Assembly (NCBI GenBank): GCA_036250225.1
Contig: JAPZLL010000014.1
Coordinates: 372,001 to 436,000 of the forward strand
Length of the DNA stretch: 64,000 bases
Direction: 5' to 3'
Source of the DNA: Cercophora sp. LCS_1
Taxonomy: Eukaryota; Ascomycota; Sordariomycetes; Sordariales; Lasiosphaeriaceae
Shown: piece by piece, positions 21,554 to 30,599 of the stretch
How the letters are laid out: each line of letters begins with the position of its first letter
Position numbering within the stretch: the stretch's first letter is position 1
Notes under the pieces: generated by a model
Databases searched by the model: none
What the model saw: only the letters and a program-made list of their open reading frames with translations
What the model was told of the DNA's origin: nothing
Translations under genes and position numbers: made by a program

Positions 21554-22360
21554 TCAACAACCAGTCTGGCTTTTTCGTATGTCATTTTGGTCTCCGTATG
21601 CCTTCTTGGTTTCTTTCAGGCGTTGTGACACAACATCGACTCGCTTGCGAGCCAAGTCTCTCGCCACCGTTTCCGTATCCCCAACGGGGAAAGACACTTG
21701 GAAATACTCAGAGTATACCGCCGGGTAGATCATATCCTTGATCACGGCAGGGGATCCGATCTTCATGGCAAGATGCAGCGCCGTTTCTCCCTTGCAGTCC
21801 GTCAGGTTCACCCAGTTTGCGAACTCGGACTCTGGAGCGCCTTTGGCTGCTCGCTGGAGGAGATCACGTACTACTAAAACTGAGTCAGGTGTTAATTACC
21901 TAGTAATTATCCTATCAGTGTTTTGAGAGAGGGGCTGTCGTACTGTTCAAATTATTCTTGACAGCGAGGTGAAGCAACGTGCATCCGCTCCGGCCGACAA
22001 TGCAACGGATGGCTAGGCTTTCGGTTGTCTTCTTTTTCTCCTCAAAGTCCTTGAGATAGTTTCACACCTTTCCTGGGTTGTCGCCAGACATTACGCTGAT
22101 GCAGCTGTTTGCCAGGAGAGCAATGTCTTTGGCGTATTCCTTGCTAGGCAAGTCGCGAAGGTAGGTCTTGGGAGCGTGGCCGTCCCTGCGTTCTTCTGGC
22201 TCGGATTTCGTGTTTTCCTTTTGTAGAGGGGGACGGGAGCGGGCGGTAGGGTTTTCAGAAGTGGCTTGGCTGTTGCTGAGTTCACCTCGGTCTTCTTTTG
22301 GCGCAGGGTTATGAAAATCGATGTGTCCGAACGAGGAGGAGGAATGGAGGGTTTAAATAC
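21554..22360 (-). pseudogene. Decayed ankyrin-like gene, copy A
   Basis: On the minus strand a coding-like frame runs from about 22345 to an apparent donor at 21942 (GTACGA after AAC A), then from a TTTTAG acceptor near 21873 to a TGA near 21560. Recognisable ankyrin signatures are SGCTLLHLAVKNN in the first part and CKGETALHLAMKIG in the second, and the joint across the intron is phase 1. One in-frame TGA interrupts the first part (near 22067, between SGDNPGKV and NYLKDF), and no ATG opens the frame upstream: a TAA near 22360 precedes it. I therefore call it a pseudogene. A sequencing error at the single TGA, or an upstream exon with the start, would rescue it. It is related to copies B (27.1-27.6 kb) and C (28.5-29.3 kb). 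Confidence 0.6.
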
Positions 22361-22552
22361 AGATTGTCTGTTGGGCGCGGCCCCAATCTCGACCGGGTTT
22401 TCCCAGCAATGAGTCTTTGAACTTCGCCACTAACGTCACCGTGTCAACCCTCCGAACTACGCATCCAAATTCATGACGAGATCAAGGCTCAGATAGGTAC
22501 TGGCATCCCCGAAAGCCAACAATAAAGAAACCACCACAACGAACAAAATCCC

Positions 22553-23136
22553 TCAAAGCATCCCAAACCCAACCGTGGTAACGCCAAGTCCAACAAGAAC
22601 ACCCACCCAACCCCTCAAGCTCGTCCCTTCAGATCGTCCACCGCCACCACTCCCTCCCACAGAAGCCGCCGGACAAATTCTCCCGTTCGCCTCATCCTGA
22701 TACCCCAAAGACAAATCGCCGCTAGGCCCGATACATCTCTGGGCACACACACCGCCTTGCTTTCTGTAGTCCACCTTGAGCACGCCCTTGTAGTTCCTCT
22801 CCCCACTGTCCAACCAGTTGGTCTCAATCTTGCCGCATTGATTACACCCCTGACCAAACAGTTCATCCATCATGGCCCGCACCTCTTGGAAGGTCAGCGG
22901 CCGATAGCCTTGAAAGCCTTCGAGGAAGGCGCATATAGCTGTTCATATTGTGATTAGGAACATCTCGACCACGAACCATCTTTCTAGGATTTAAACTCGA
23001 CGGACTTGGTTGAGCCAAGCGCATGCCTGACCCGGGGACAGGAAAACTAAGAGGTCAAAATGAATATGAAAGGCAAATGGAGAGACGAAATTATCGATTC
23101 AGATCCAAGGACAGAGAAAGAAGGACCAAAAGAAAA

Positions 23137-23215
<79 letters not shown>

Positions 23216-23709
23216 AAGGGAAAAGAAACGAGAGGCGAGAGGCAAGAGGGAAGAGGCAGGGAGCAGAAAAAAAGAGAAAGAAAAAAGAGCGGGATTGGGG
23301 AGGTTATGGGGAGGAAAATAAAGGAGGAAGAGAGAACGAGACTAGCTAACTAACCCCCATCCAAAATATCAATATTGAAATTGAACCCCGGCCCACCGAC
23401 ACTTCCAAAGCCAAACCCAAGATCGACACTCCAGGCTTTTGAAAAGCAAATGATATTATCCCCGTTACAATAGATCGTCCCATTGGGCATGGTCGACGCG
23501 TGCATGCCCAGTCGCAGGGCAGCAATCGTCGACACGGTCTGGCCTGTGGAGAGGGTGATTGTCTTGGGGACAAAAGTGCAGGCCGCTGATCCATCGCAGT
23601 CGTAGTCGAGCCGGGGGGCGAGGCTGTGTGGAGTCATGTTGGATACATGGTTGGCGAGGGTTGGGGGGAGGAGGGAGAGGAGAATAAAGTGAGAGAGGAA
23701 ACGGGCCAT
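22553..23709 (-). CDS. KP4 killer-toxin-like secreted cysteine-rich protein with GPI-type tail
   Basis: Proposed exons 23709-23355 and 22938-22553, 246 aa. It starts at the ATG before a clear signal peptide (first 18 or so residues, Leu-rich, ending in Ala). The mature part carries ten cysteines, four from exon 1 and six from exon 2, in an order and spacing like the KP4 fold, including a paired Cys-x2-Cys after the main helix and a Gly-x-Leu-x-Val-x-Tyr strand before the last conserved cysteines. Known KP4 members block calcium channels of competing fungi; family membership here is a motif-level inference. The C-terminus has a Gly/Ser linker and a hydrophobic end suited to a GPI anchor, so it may be wall- or membrane-bound. 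The intron (23354-22939, GTTAGT donor, CAG acceptor) is unusually long (416 nt) and holds an AG microsatellite. If it is not spliced, exon 1 ends at TAG 23352-23350 as a shorter protein. Confidence 0.55.
23145..23212. repeat. (AG)34 dinucleotide microsatellite
   Basis: 68 bases of uninterrupted AG (CT in the transcript) inside the proposed KP4-like intron, within a wider purine-rich stretch (23105-23340). In the sense direction this is a long pyrimidine tract. Confidence 0.95.
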
Positions 23710-24586
23710 TGGATGGGAGGATGATGAGGTGGACTCGGAGCTGGGTGTTGAGGGTTGAGTGTGAGTGCTTGGGTGAAGCTGGTCGGCCCGGTGGACTCGT
23801 TGGATGCCGCAACTGTCGGGATACTTATAGACTTCCATGGGAAATGCGGTGTCCAAAAGAGTTGTTGGATTATTTCCTGCCAAGTAGGGAAGGCTGGCAA
23901 AGTTCCAGTACACAACATGTGCAGGCTTCCCAAAAGTGTGGTCCCTTCGAGGTGGCTTGCATTCAACATCGCAGCCCCGGGGGCCGTCGCAAATTCTGGC
24001 CAATGGCGGTACATTGTGGAACTCATGCAGCTGTTGAATGGCAGGGTCTTGTCCGAGTCGCCGAGGGTTGGCTGGCCGATGCATGACCGGGCTGGATACT
24101 GCAGAATTGGGCTCATTGGAAATGGGATTGGGTCAAACCGGGGGCTTTGAGGGTGCGCTCGTAAAGTCGCATGTGGGGTCCAATCTAGGGACGGGTTCCT
24201 GTCTGCTGGGGGCTTTCCGGTCACGCTCGATGTCGCTGTGAGACCGAGAATCCTGCTGGAACCTGTGAGACCACCGTGACGACTGTGTTGTTTCTATGCA
24301 CCATGTGACAGAGCCTAGGCGAGTACAATGTGACTGTTGGATGGCCAGTAAGTAACGTATCCAAAAAAGCAACTAGCCGCTTTCAAACAAGTACCTGCGA
24401 TCCCATGGGGCTCCAAATGCCTTTATCAGCCCACCCTCAACGCAAAGAAAGGGAAAGAGGACCATATGCTTTGCTCACTGAAAGAGAGCTCGCTAAAATA
24501 TGAGGGAACTATCTAAAAAGGCCCCATAAACTGCTGAAGAAATGCAAAATGTGGATCTAATGCGTCAAATTCAGCTACTTAATCCC
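23710..24586. other. Intergenic region upstream of the KP4-like gene
   Basis: About 0.9 kb containing the KP4-like promoter region and the 3' flank of the Zn2Cys6 gene. The frame extending upstream of the KP4-like start to 24084 lacks a secretory N-terminus and is treated as untranslated leader or chance. No gene recognised. Confidence 0.5.
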
Positions 24587-26377
24587 TCACAACATAGGCG
24601 TCCCAACAGGCGAACTAATTCCTTCGAAATGTTGGCATTCTGTCTGGCAGATCTCGCCCATTCTCTGCATGCTGACTCTCATACCATTCATCTGTTCTTG
24701 AAAAACGACCGCCACAACCTTTTGAGCTATGGGGTTCGTAAGTTTTGCGAGAATCCAGTCTTGCGTAGGCGGGTCCGTTGTCTCCAGTCCGGCCCACACG
24801 AGCGGCCACTGAAGTCTGTCAATCTGCTGTCTGTCGCCCGTCGCCAATGACTTCTTCAGCACATCAGTCAGTGAAGACACTGCTTTTCGGATGCCGCTGG
24901 GGAGAGAAATGGTATCGGCATCCCTATCGGGAAAGAAAGGTCTCATCTTGTTCGTCATGCTGCACCTAAAGTTGTAGATGCGGATGGAGTAGAAGTTGGC
25001 AACAGCCCAGTCCGCATTGGCAAGTAGTCGACTTCTGAGCACGGTCCGAGCGTCTGCTAGCCGAAAGACAGAGCAGATAGGGTACCTGTCGTGCAACAAA
25101 TCTAGCCGGTCATCGATACTCTGGGTCGTTTCTGGGTCCATTGGAGCGTTTGAGGCGTGCTGGTTGATCTCTTGAACCAGAACCCAGGTGTGATGAACCA
25201 ACTCGAGTGCGGCTGCGTTTTGGAGGTCGTCTCCTAGTTCCTCCTCTGGGTAATCCTTGTCCCAGTATAGTTGAAGGGCAGATCTTGACGTCTCGTGCAA
25301 GCTGATCATCCCGCCTGAGGATAGGGAGTGGGCAACTTCCTGAGCCATCAGGCCACCTCCAACCAGACTCGCTTGGGTATCGGCCCAAAAAAGCCAGATA
25401 ATCAACCGAGCAACGATGGCGCGCTTGTCTGGAGGCAAGGCAGTACTTTCATCGGCTTCGTGCTTCCCTGCGTACGAGTAGGGATAGGCTAGTGACAGTT
25501 CGTGATGAAGCGGGCGCCTTCGGAGATAATTGCGCATCCATTTGCTGAGCTCTGCATAACAGATCCGCCGCCCGGAATGCCAACGGCGCTGATGGAGGTA
25601 CAAGAACCAAAACGACGCAATCACAACGAGAGGATCTGGTTCCTCTTTGTCAAGAACCTCTTCTAGAAGCTTGCGACCCAATTCGTAGTGGTTGTCAGCG
25701 GTATTGAGCATTGATCGTTGGTGTTCTGGTGTGTACGACGCAACCTCGGCGAGAGAGGCGGCGATGAGAAGGTGAATGATGACAGAATGGTGGATGGTGG
25801 TCTTGAGTAAGATGGCGTGTGTCGACCAGGTTGGAGACTTGCTGCCGAATCCAAACCTCGCCTCCTTTTGACAGTAGTCCAAAGCTTTGATCTCTGGTTC
25901 CTTCAGGATAGTCTGGCTGGGAAGTGCGGAGAAGAGCCCCGTCGAAGCTAGTGCCATGTCGACCAGTGGCGAGGATAGTGGGACTGGTGGGACGTATATT
26001 ATCTCGTTGAATGGCTGCAAGGTCAGGCTGTCGACGGAGTTCTGGTCAAACTCGGAAGGCGGCGGCCAGAAACCGTAGGATGGAGCTGATAGCATCCCAT
26101 GAGCCTCCGTGATGGTAAAAGGTTCCCCCAAGTTGGGACCGTCGGCCGCAACACAGATGGGGTCTCGAGGAGCGAGGCACTTGGGGGGCTGCGGCCGGGC
26201 CGAAAGTGCACGCCTATCCCGCAGAGGCACATGAGCCCCTCTCCACTGGCATGGGAGCTTGAGACGGATGCAATTCCCACAAACAGGGTGCTCTTCACCG
26301 CATTTGACTCTCCTTTGGCGGCATGTTAGACACCCTGGAAAGCAGTCAGTGGCCATGAATGACGAGAATAATACCAT
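24587..26377 (-). CDS. Zn2Cys6 transcription factor
   Basis: Single-exon frame of 596 aa. The zinc cluster sits at the very N-terminus: C16-x2-C19-x6-C26-x6-C33-x2-C36-x6-C43 (GCLTCRQRRVKCGEEHP). The rest is the helical fungal transcription-factor middle region, with stretches such as VIIHLLIAASLAEVASYTPE, DPLVVIASFWFLYLHQRRWH and ALELVHHTWVLVQEINQHA. The start is either ATG 26377 or Met8 at 26356; both leave the cluster intact. It is presumably a nuclear regulator that binds CGG-containing sites. It sits in the region of decayed ankyrin-like genes and beside the KP4-like gene, but nothing proves it controls them. Confidence 0.85.
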   Translation of the reverse strand: MVLFSSFMATDCFPGCLTCRQRRVKCGEEHPVCGNCIRLKLPCQWRGAHVPLRDRRALSARPQPPKCLAPRDPICVAADGPNLGEPFTITEAHGMLSAPSYGFWPPPSEFDQNSVDSLTLQPFNEIIYVPPVPLSSPLVDMALASTGLFSALPSQTILKEPEIKALDYCQKEARFGFGSKSPTWSTHAILLKTTIHHSVIIHLLIAASLAEVASYTPEHQRSMLNTADNHYELGRKLLEEVLDKEEPDPLVVIASFWFLYLHQRRWHSGRRICYAELSKWMRNYLRRRPLHHELSLAYPYSYAGKHEADESTALPPDKRAIVARLIIWLFWADTQASLVGGGLMAQEVAHSLSSGGMISLHETSRSALQLYWDKDYPEEELGDDLQNAAALELVHHTWVLVQEINQHASNAPMDPETTQSIDDRLDLLHDRYPICSVFRLADARTVLRSRLLANADWAVANFYSIRIYNFRCSMTNKMRPFFPDRDADTISLPSGIRKAVSSLTDVLKKSLATGDRQQIDRLQWPLVWAGLETTDPPTQDWILAKLTNPIAQKVVAVVFQEQMNGMRVSMQRMGEICQTECQHFEGISSPVGTPML

Positions 26378-27093
26378 TCAGTCAAGTAAAATTCACCTTT
26401 GTTTGATCTTTTGGGCTCTCCTTGGCGATTCAGCGCTGGCGATGTCATCATTGACGATGCAGCAGTGGGTCTTGGGATCTGGGGTCGCAGATTGGATGTC
26501 GCAACGATGGGAGCGTTTGATCGGTACTCTGCATGCGGGACAATCGCTTCTGCTTAAATCCCGTCCCAACCAGCGGGTTGGGTGGGCGCGAGACGCGGAA
26601 TTGGGGGCCACAGAGCCTCATGCTGCAGTCGGCCAAGAGATGGCTGGCTGTCGCTAATTCTGACCAATCACGATACATGGTTGCCAATGCAGGTCGTTGT
26701 GGCGGCGGTCGGCACATATGCCAGTGAGGCAATTGGAGGGTTTTCTTCCGGGTTGACGATCTTGCGGGTGCTAGGATCAAAATAGTAGTGGAAGTTCCCG
26801 TCCACAGCTCAACCGTGTGTGGGGAGGAAGGTGCGATGCCAGAGAGAGCATCCCTTGCGATGACCGAGCCTGATGGATCCCGGGCTTGGCGAACGAGCCT
26901 TCTGAAGGGCACTGCAGGATTATCTGCAAAGGAGTATTCGAACCCTTTAATTGAGGAATATACCCTCACAAACTTTCAATATAATCGTCGATATCCACGC
27001 AGCCTTGTCCTCAGCCCCCACCACCGAAATCATCGCCTACACCCCGAACCGCCCTTTCCAGGCCCTAACACGCGCAAAATTCACCAACCTACC
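26378..27093. other. Intergenic region, no gene recognised
   Basis: About 0.7 kb between the Zn2Cys6 start and the 3' end of relic B. The open minus frame 26448-26969 shows no family features and no coding-like composition. Confidence 0.5.
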
Positions 27094-27620
27094 TCATCCC
27101 GCAACCCCCACCTCGCGCCACAACGCCGGATCGACATGTTCGCGAGACGGAGCGAGAACAGCATTGATATACGCCCAACGCCCCCTCTTGGCAGCAACAT
27201 GGAGCGCCGTCTCCCCCTTCAGGTTCTTCTGGTTGATGTATTTTCTGAGCTGACCAACGCCCTCTCCGTTGCTCTTGGTGAAGAGCATGTCGAGGGCTGC
27301 TTTCCCGATTTCTAACCAATCTTAGCGAATACTCCTGCACTTGCAAGCGTCGGAACCGTACCATCGTATCCCTTTCTCGGCGGTGTAATGGAGAATGGTG
27401 TTGCCTTCGGTTGTACAGAGGATCCATACAACTTGTCAAGGGTCGAGATGGGTGCTTGATGAGGTGCTTGTTACGTATCTGCTGAACAGGATGAATGCAG
27501 CGTCGGCGCTTCGGGCCTGGTTGAGATCTCGAAAGAGCTCTGTTGCTCGCTCGAGATTGTAGGTGAGGTCGTGGGATTCGTAGCTGTTGAGAGATTAGCG
27601 ATGGGCGAGGGCGTTTCTGA
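27094..27620 (-). pseudogene. Decayed ankyrin-like gene, copy B
   Basis: Reading the minus strand, coding-like sequence begins after a GCTAATCTCTCAACAG acceptor-like site near 27585. It then shows GNTILHYTAEKG, an intron-like segment (donor GTACGG, acceptor GGTTAG), and then KGETALHVAAKRGRW, ending at TGA 27096-27094. Two lesions are visible: an in-frame TGA in the first part (after THLDP), and an extra base in the AAA before GGGATACGATG, which shifts the frame immediately before the splice site; removing one base gives the same KGY-D/E junction as copy C. The phase-1 intron position matches copies A and C. The 5' end was not found. Confidence 0.55.
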
Positions 27621-28209
27621 TAGGGCGACTCATAGCAGTGACGATGGAGAATGGAAGCTCTCCAGAGGTTGTCTTTGTGATATATATGTTAGTTGAGGAA
27701 GACCGATTCGTGGCTATGCCAAGGAAGTATATGGAAGAGGAAGAGGAGGGGTGTTATAGGTGCCTTGAAGCCAAAGATTGGCTGTTGAGTTTCGAGGCTA
27801 CAGGGCCAACTCACGATTTTTATTTATCTCCCTAAATCGGCAATTTCGCACGAATCTAAAGATAATATTTCACACAAGGCGTGTTTGCCACCAGACCAAC
27901 GACCTTGGGATCGAAAACCGTTGGATACCTGTATGAAAAAACGCGATCTTTTCCCGTGACAGAAGTGAACAAGAGGTCGGGTGAATATTTACTTGGAAGA
28001 TAAATGCAAGAGAAAAAAGTCCAAAAAGGAGGGGAATCGAACACAAGCTGTTCACCTTTCAAAGTAATAGTCTTCCAAGTGAACTCGGGGTCCAAGTGGA
28101 CTCGGTAACGGTGTGCTTGATGTCAGTGCAGCCTACTGCACTTGCTTAAAAATACCCACGCCAGCGTTTGAGGACGTCGTAGATTAGAATGGGATCAGAT
28201 GCACATCCG

Positions 28210-28243
28210 TTTTTTTTTTTTTTCGTTTTTTTTTTTTTTTTTT
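28210..28243. repeat. Poly-T tract (T14 CG T18)
   Basis: Homopolymer run with a single CG interruption in intergenic sequence. Confidence 0.95.
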
Positions 28244-28408
28244 GGCTTTTTTCTGCAAGGTCAGCTGGAGATGGGCAATCCGGTATTTTGGTCATGTTCC
28301 AGGAATCTCAGGTGGTTTCAGTGTAACGGCAGTGTTTGAATGATGAGCTCGCGGGACTTCGAGGGCGCCGCTCTCATGTCGATTCTTCTAGCGTACTTGC
28401 ACGTAATT

Positions 28409-28416
28409 ATAAAAGC
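28409..28416 (+). promoter_or_regulatory. TATA-like box upstream of relic C
   Basis: TATAAAAG about 97 bases before the ATG at 28513, followed by a CT-rich leader. It suggests the relic still has a recognisable core promoter. Confidence 0.45.
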
Positions 28417-28512
28417 TCTGGATTTCCTTACTCCCTAGTTCGAGCAGCCCAGACCTCTCACATCCTCAGTTCCTCTCCAGCTACAAACCAAGACATATCG
28501 ACCACCTGCATC

Positions 28513-29272
28513 ATGTACAGCCACGAATTTCTGCCTCCCAAGCAAAGGCTTGCCCACAGGGAGTCAACATCCACAAGACGCAGCGCCAGAGCGTCTGAGG
28601 GCCAACCATTCCGGCCACCGCGCATACCCGACCCTCTCCCCAAGCCCAAGGTCTGGTCGGAATCGCAACGTGCTTTCGTTGACATGCCACATGCACCATC
28701 GCCTCCATCTCTGGCCCGGTTGCCCACGCCAGTCCGACCCCAGGGCAGTGTGCTTTCCGCAAGGCAAAAAGAGTGGAAACACGCTGCTCCATTTTGCTGT
28801 GGACAAGGGATATGAAGGTACCAACTCTGCTCTCTAACTCTTTGGGGCTCAAACTGGCCTTTATCACGTAGACCTCGCCATCCAACTCATCAAACAGTTG
28901 TGGGATAGAGCCGCAAAAACACCCATCGCCGAAAATGTCAAACCCCAACCGCTCACCAAGCAAGACGCGGACTACATCGGCTGGCTCAACAAGCGAAACA
29001 AGAAAAACGAGACGGCATTCCTTATCGCGATCCGTAATGGGCTGTGGAAGTTGATCACAGGCGTATTCTTGGATCCCGAGTACAGACCTTGGTTCAATCC
29101 CTGCTTCCCCGATAACTAGGGCTGGACCGCTCTTGTTGAGATTTGGAAACAGCGGCAGGAACAGTTTTCAAAACTGAAGCAAGTCCAGTCGGATTTTGCC
29201 CAGAAGGACGAGGCTTTGAAGGGACTAGAGCGGATGGAGAATGACTGGAAGTTTCAAAACGCTGGGCTGTAG
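28513..29272 (+). pseudogene. Decayed ankyrin-like gene, copy C
   Basis: From ATG 28513 a proline-rich N-terminus is open, but the ankyrin part (KSGNTLLHFAVDKGYE) lies in another frame, so a frameshift falls between about 28735 and 28770. An intron follows (donor GTACCA at 28818, CTCTAAC branch, acceptor GTAG about 28871), phase 1 as in copies A and B. The frame continues with DLAIQLIKQLWDRAA and the ankyrin-like NKKNETAFLIAIRNG. A TAG at 29117-29119 (CPDN-stop-GWTAL; CAG to TAG would explain it and fits a RIP-type C-to-T change) interrupts it, and the same frame then reads on through a coiled-coil-like segment to TAG 29270-29272. Two lesions support decay. Confidence 0.6.
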
Positions 29273-29927
29273 GAGGGTGCAGTTTTGTCTTGGGTTCGGG
29301 AACGGAGGGTGAAGGGATGACATGGTTGCTGCGTTAATTTAGAGTGGAATCGATTGTTCGTTGGTTTTGGTGTCTTTTTTCTTGCGAAACGCGTTTTTGA
29401 AAGCGGGTATACTACCCACTTATGCCTTCTTGAAACACATAGAGGCTAAAGCTTGGTAGAAATTGTCTTTAGTAGCTCACAGGGAGGGGCCAAGGTTACA
29501 AATGGGCGCCGTGTGTCAAGAACAAAGATGGGGTGCGCGAAAACAGAGCTCATTCTCTGATAATCCGACTGATCCTAAGTTTGAAACGGAAACTCCTGTC
29601 ACTAGTTCTTTTTCTTCCATCAAACTGTGATCACACGCGTCCATGTTAGTCATTCACGGTCAAGTCGCGCCGAGTGCCATCATGCAGTCACGGCAAAAAG
29701 CACAACACATATCACAAGACACAATCAAATGAGCATTCATACTTCCTTGTTTAAAGAATCGTATTTCTTTTTAAAATATTTCCAAACCAGTACCCATCTA
29801 CTGGCTCTCCGAAGACTCCTCTGAAGACCCCTCTCTGGATTCATTCTTCTCCGTCTTCTGACCCTCACAAAACTTCTCCCTCCTCAACCCAACTGGTGGA
29901 AACTGAACCATCAGAAGACGAGGACGC
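29273..29927. other. Intergenic region, no gene recognised
   Basis: About 0.65 kb of 3' flank shared by relic C and the repeat-containing membrane protein gene; short AT-richer frames only. Confidence 0.55.
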
Positions 29928-30599
29928 CTACGCTTCTGTCTCCGTAATAATCTCCCCAGCCATAGCCCGATGCTCTCCACCCTGCTGCTCAACGACCGTC
30001 GCAGACCTTTCCGGCCCCCTTTCAACACCCCCCACATCCCTTGGCCTCGGAGGCGGGAATACCTCTTCTTCATTGTCCGACTCACCATCAAGAAATGGCC
30101 ACCTCACTGTCTTTTTGACCGGTGTCGGATTAGCCGGGTTGACGGGTTTTCGACGAGACGGATCCTTGATGATAACGTTTGGGTCAATGGTGGGGTATTG
30201 AGGGTTGACAGGTTTTCGACGTGATGGATCTTTGATAATGTCCCTTGGGTTAACGGTGGGATATTGAGAGTCAACCTGTTCTTGCTGCCCACTTTCGATA
30301 GATGGGGCGCTGTTAAACGAATTCATGTTAGCAGTGTTATTAATAACCGGTTGGAGCTCAATGGGGGGTTGGGGTTGGGGTGAGGGGTTTAGGGGGTTGT
30401 TGTTCTTGTCCACTAACCAGAGGATGAGAAGAAAGAGGATGACAGTGCCGATGACGGTGATCGCTATGATGCCGGCAATCGCACCAAGGGGCATGGAGCT
30501 TGCACTCTGTGAGGTGTGTGAGCGGGGAGTGACCTGAGACATCGTGAGATGATCTATTGGTTTGATGGAGATTTTGGTGTTGTTGTTGTTGATGGACAT
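29928..30599 (-). CDS. Single-pass membrane protein with tandem 22-aa repeat
   Basis: Intronless frame of 223 aa (or 204 aa from the second ATG at 30542). One hydrophobic helix at about 40-63 (AIAGIIAITVIGTVILFLLI) is preceded by a short Ser/Thr-rich segment and followed by a hydrophilic, Asn/Pro-rich tail. The tail contains two complete 22-residue units of the type QYPT[VI][ND]P-x-[DV]-IIKDPSRRKPVNP and the start of a third. There is no signal peptide; the helix can act as signal anchor. I do not recognise a family. The basic repeats flanked by an acidic end (GESDNEEEVF) suggest a protein-binding tail. It is uncertain whether it is expressed. Confidence 0.6.
   Translation of the reverse strand: MSINNNNTKISIKPIDHLTMSQVTPRSHTSQSASSMPLGAIAGIIAITVIGTVILFLLILWLVDKNNNPLNPSPQPQPPIELQPVINNTANMNSFNSAPSIESGQQEQVDSQYPTVNPRDIIKDPSRRKPVNPQYPTIDPNVIIKDPSRRKPVNPANPTPVKKTVRWPFLDGESDNEEEVFPPPRPRDVGGVERGPERSATVVEQQGGEHRAMAGEIITETEA
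30136..30267. repeat. Tandem repeat, period 66 bp
   Basis: Two units (30136-30201 and 30202-30267) beginning GGGTTGAC[G/A]GGTTTTCGACG, with a degenerate third start at 30268. The period is exactly 22 codons, so the array is in frame within the membrane protein gene. Confidence 0.85.

Larger units (their letters stand above)
27621..28512. other. Gene-poor stretch with poly-T tract and an orphan open frame
   Basis: About 0.9 kb. It contains the T14-CG-T18 tract at 28210-28243, an 80-codon minus frame (27856-28095) of coding-like composition but no known family, and a TATA-like box (28409-28416) before relic C. Nothing else recognised. Confidence 0.45.

Noticed and set aside
28000..28060. GGAATCGAAC resembling a tRNA T-arm on the minus strand
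   Set aside because: No A-box or cloverleaf pairing upstream; chance match.
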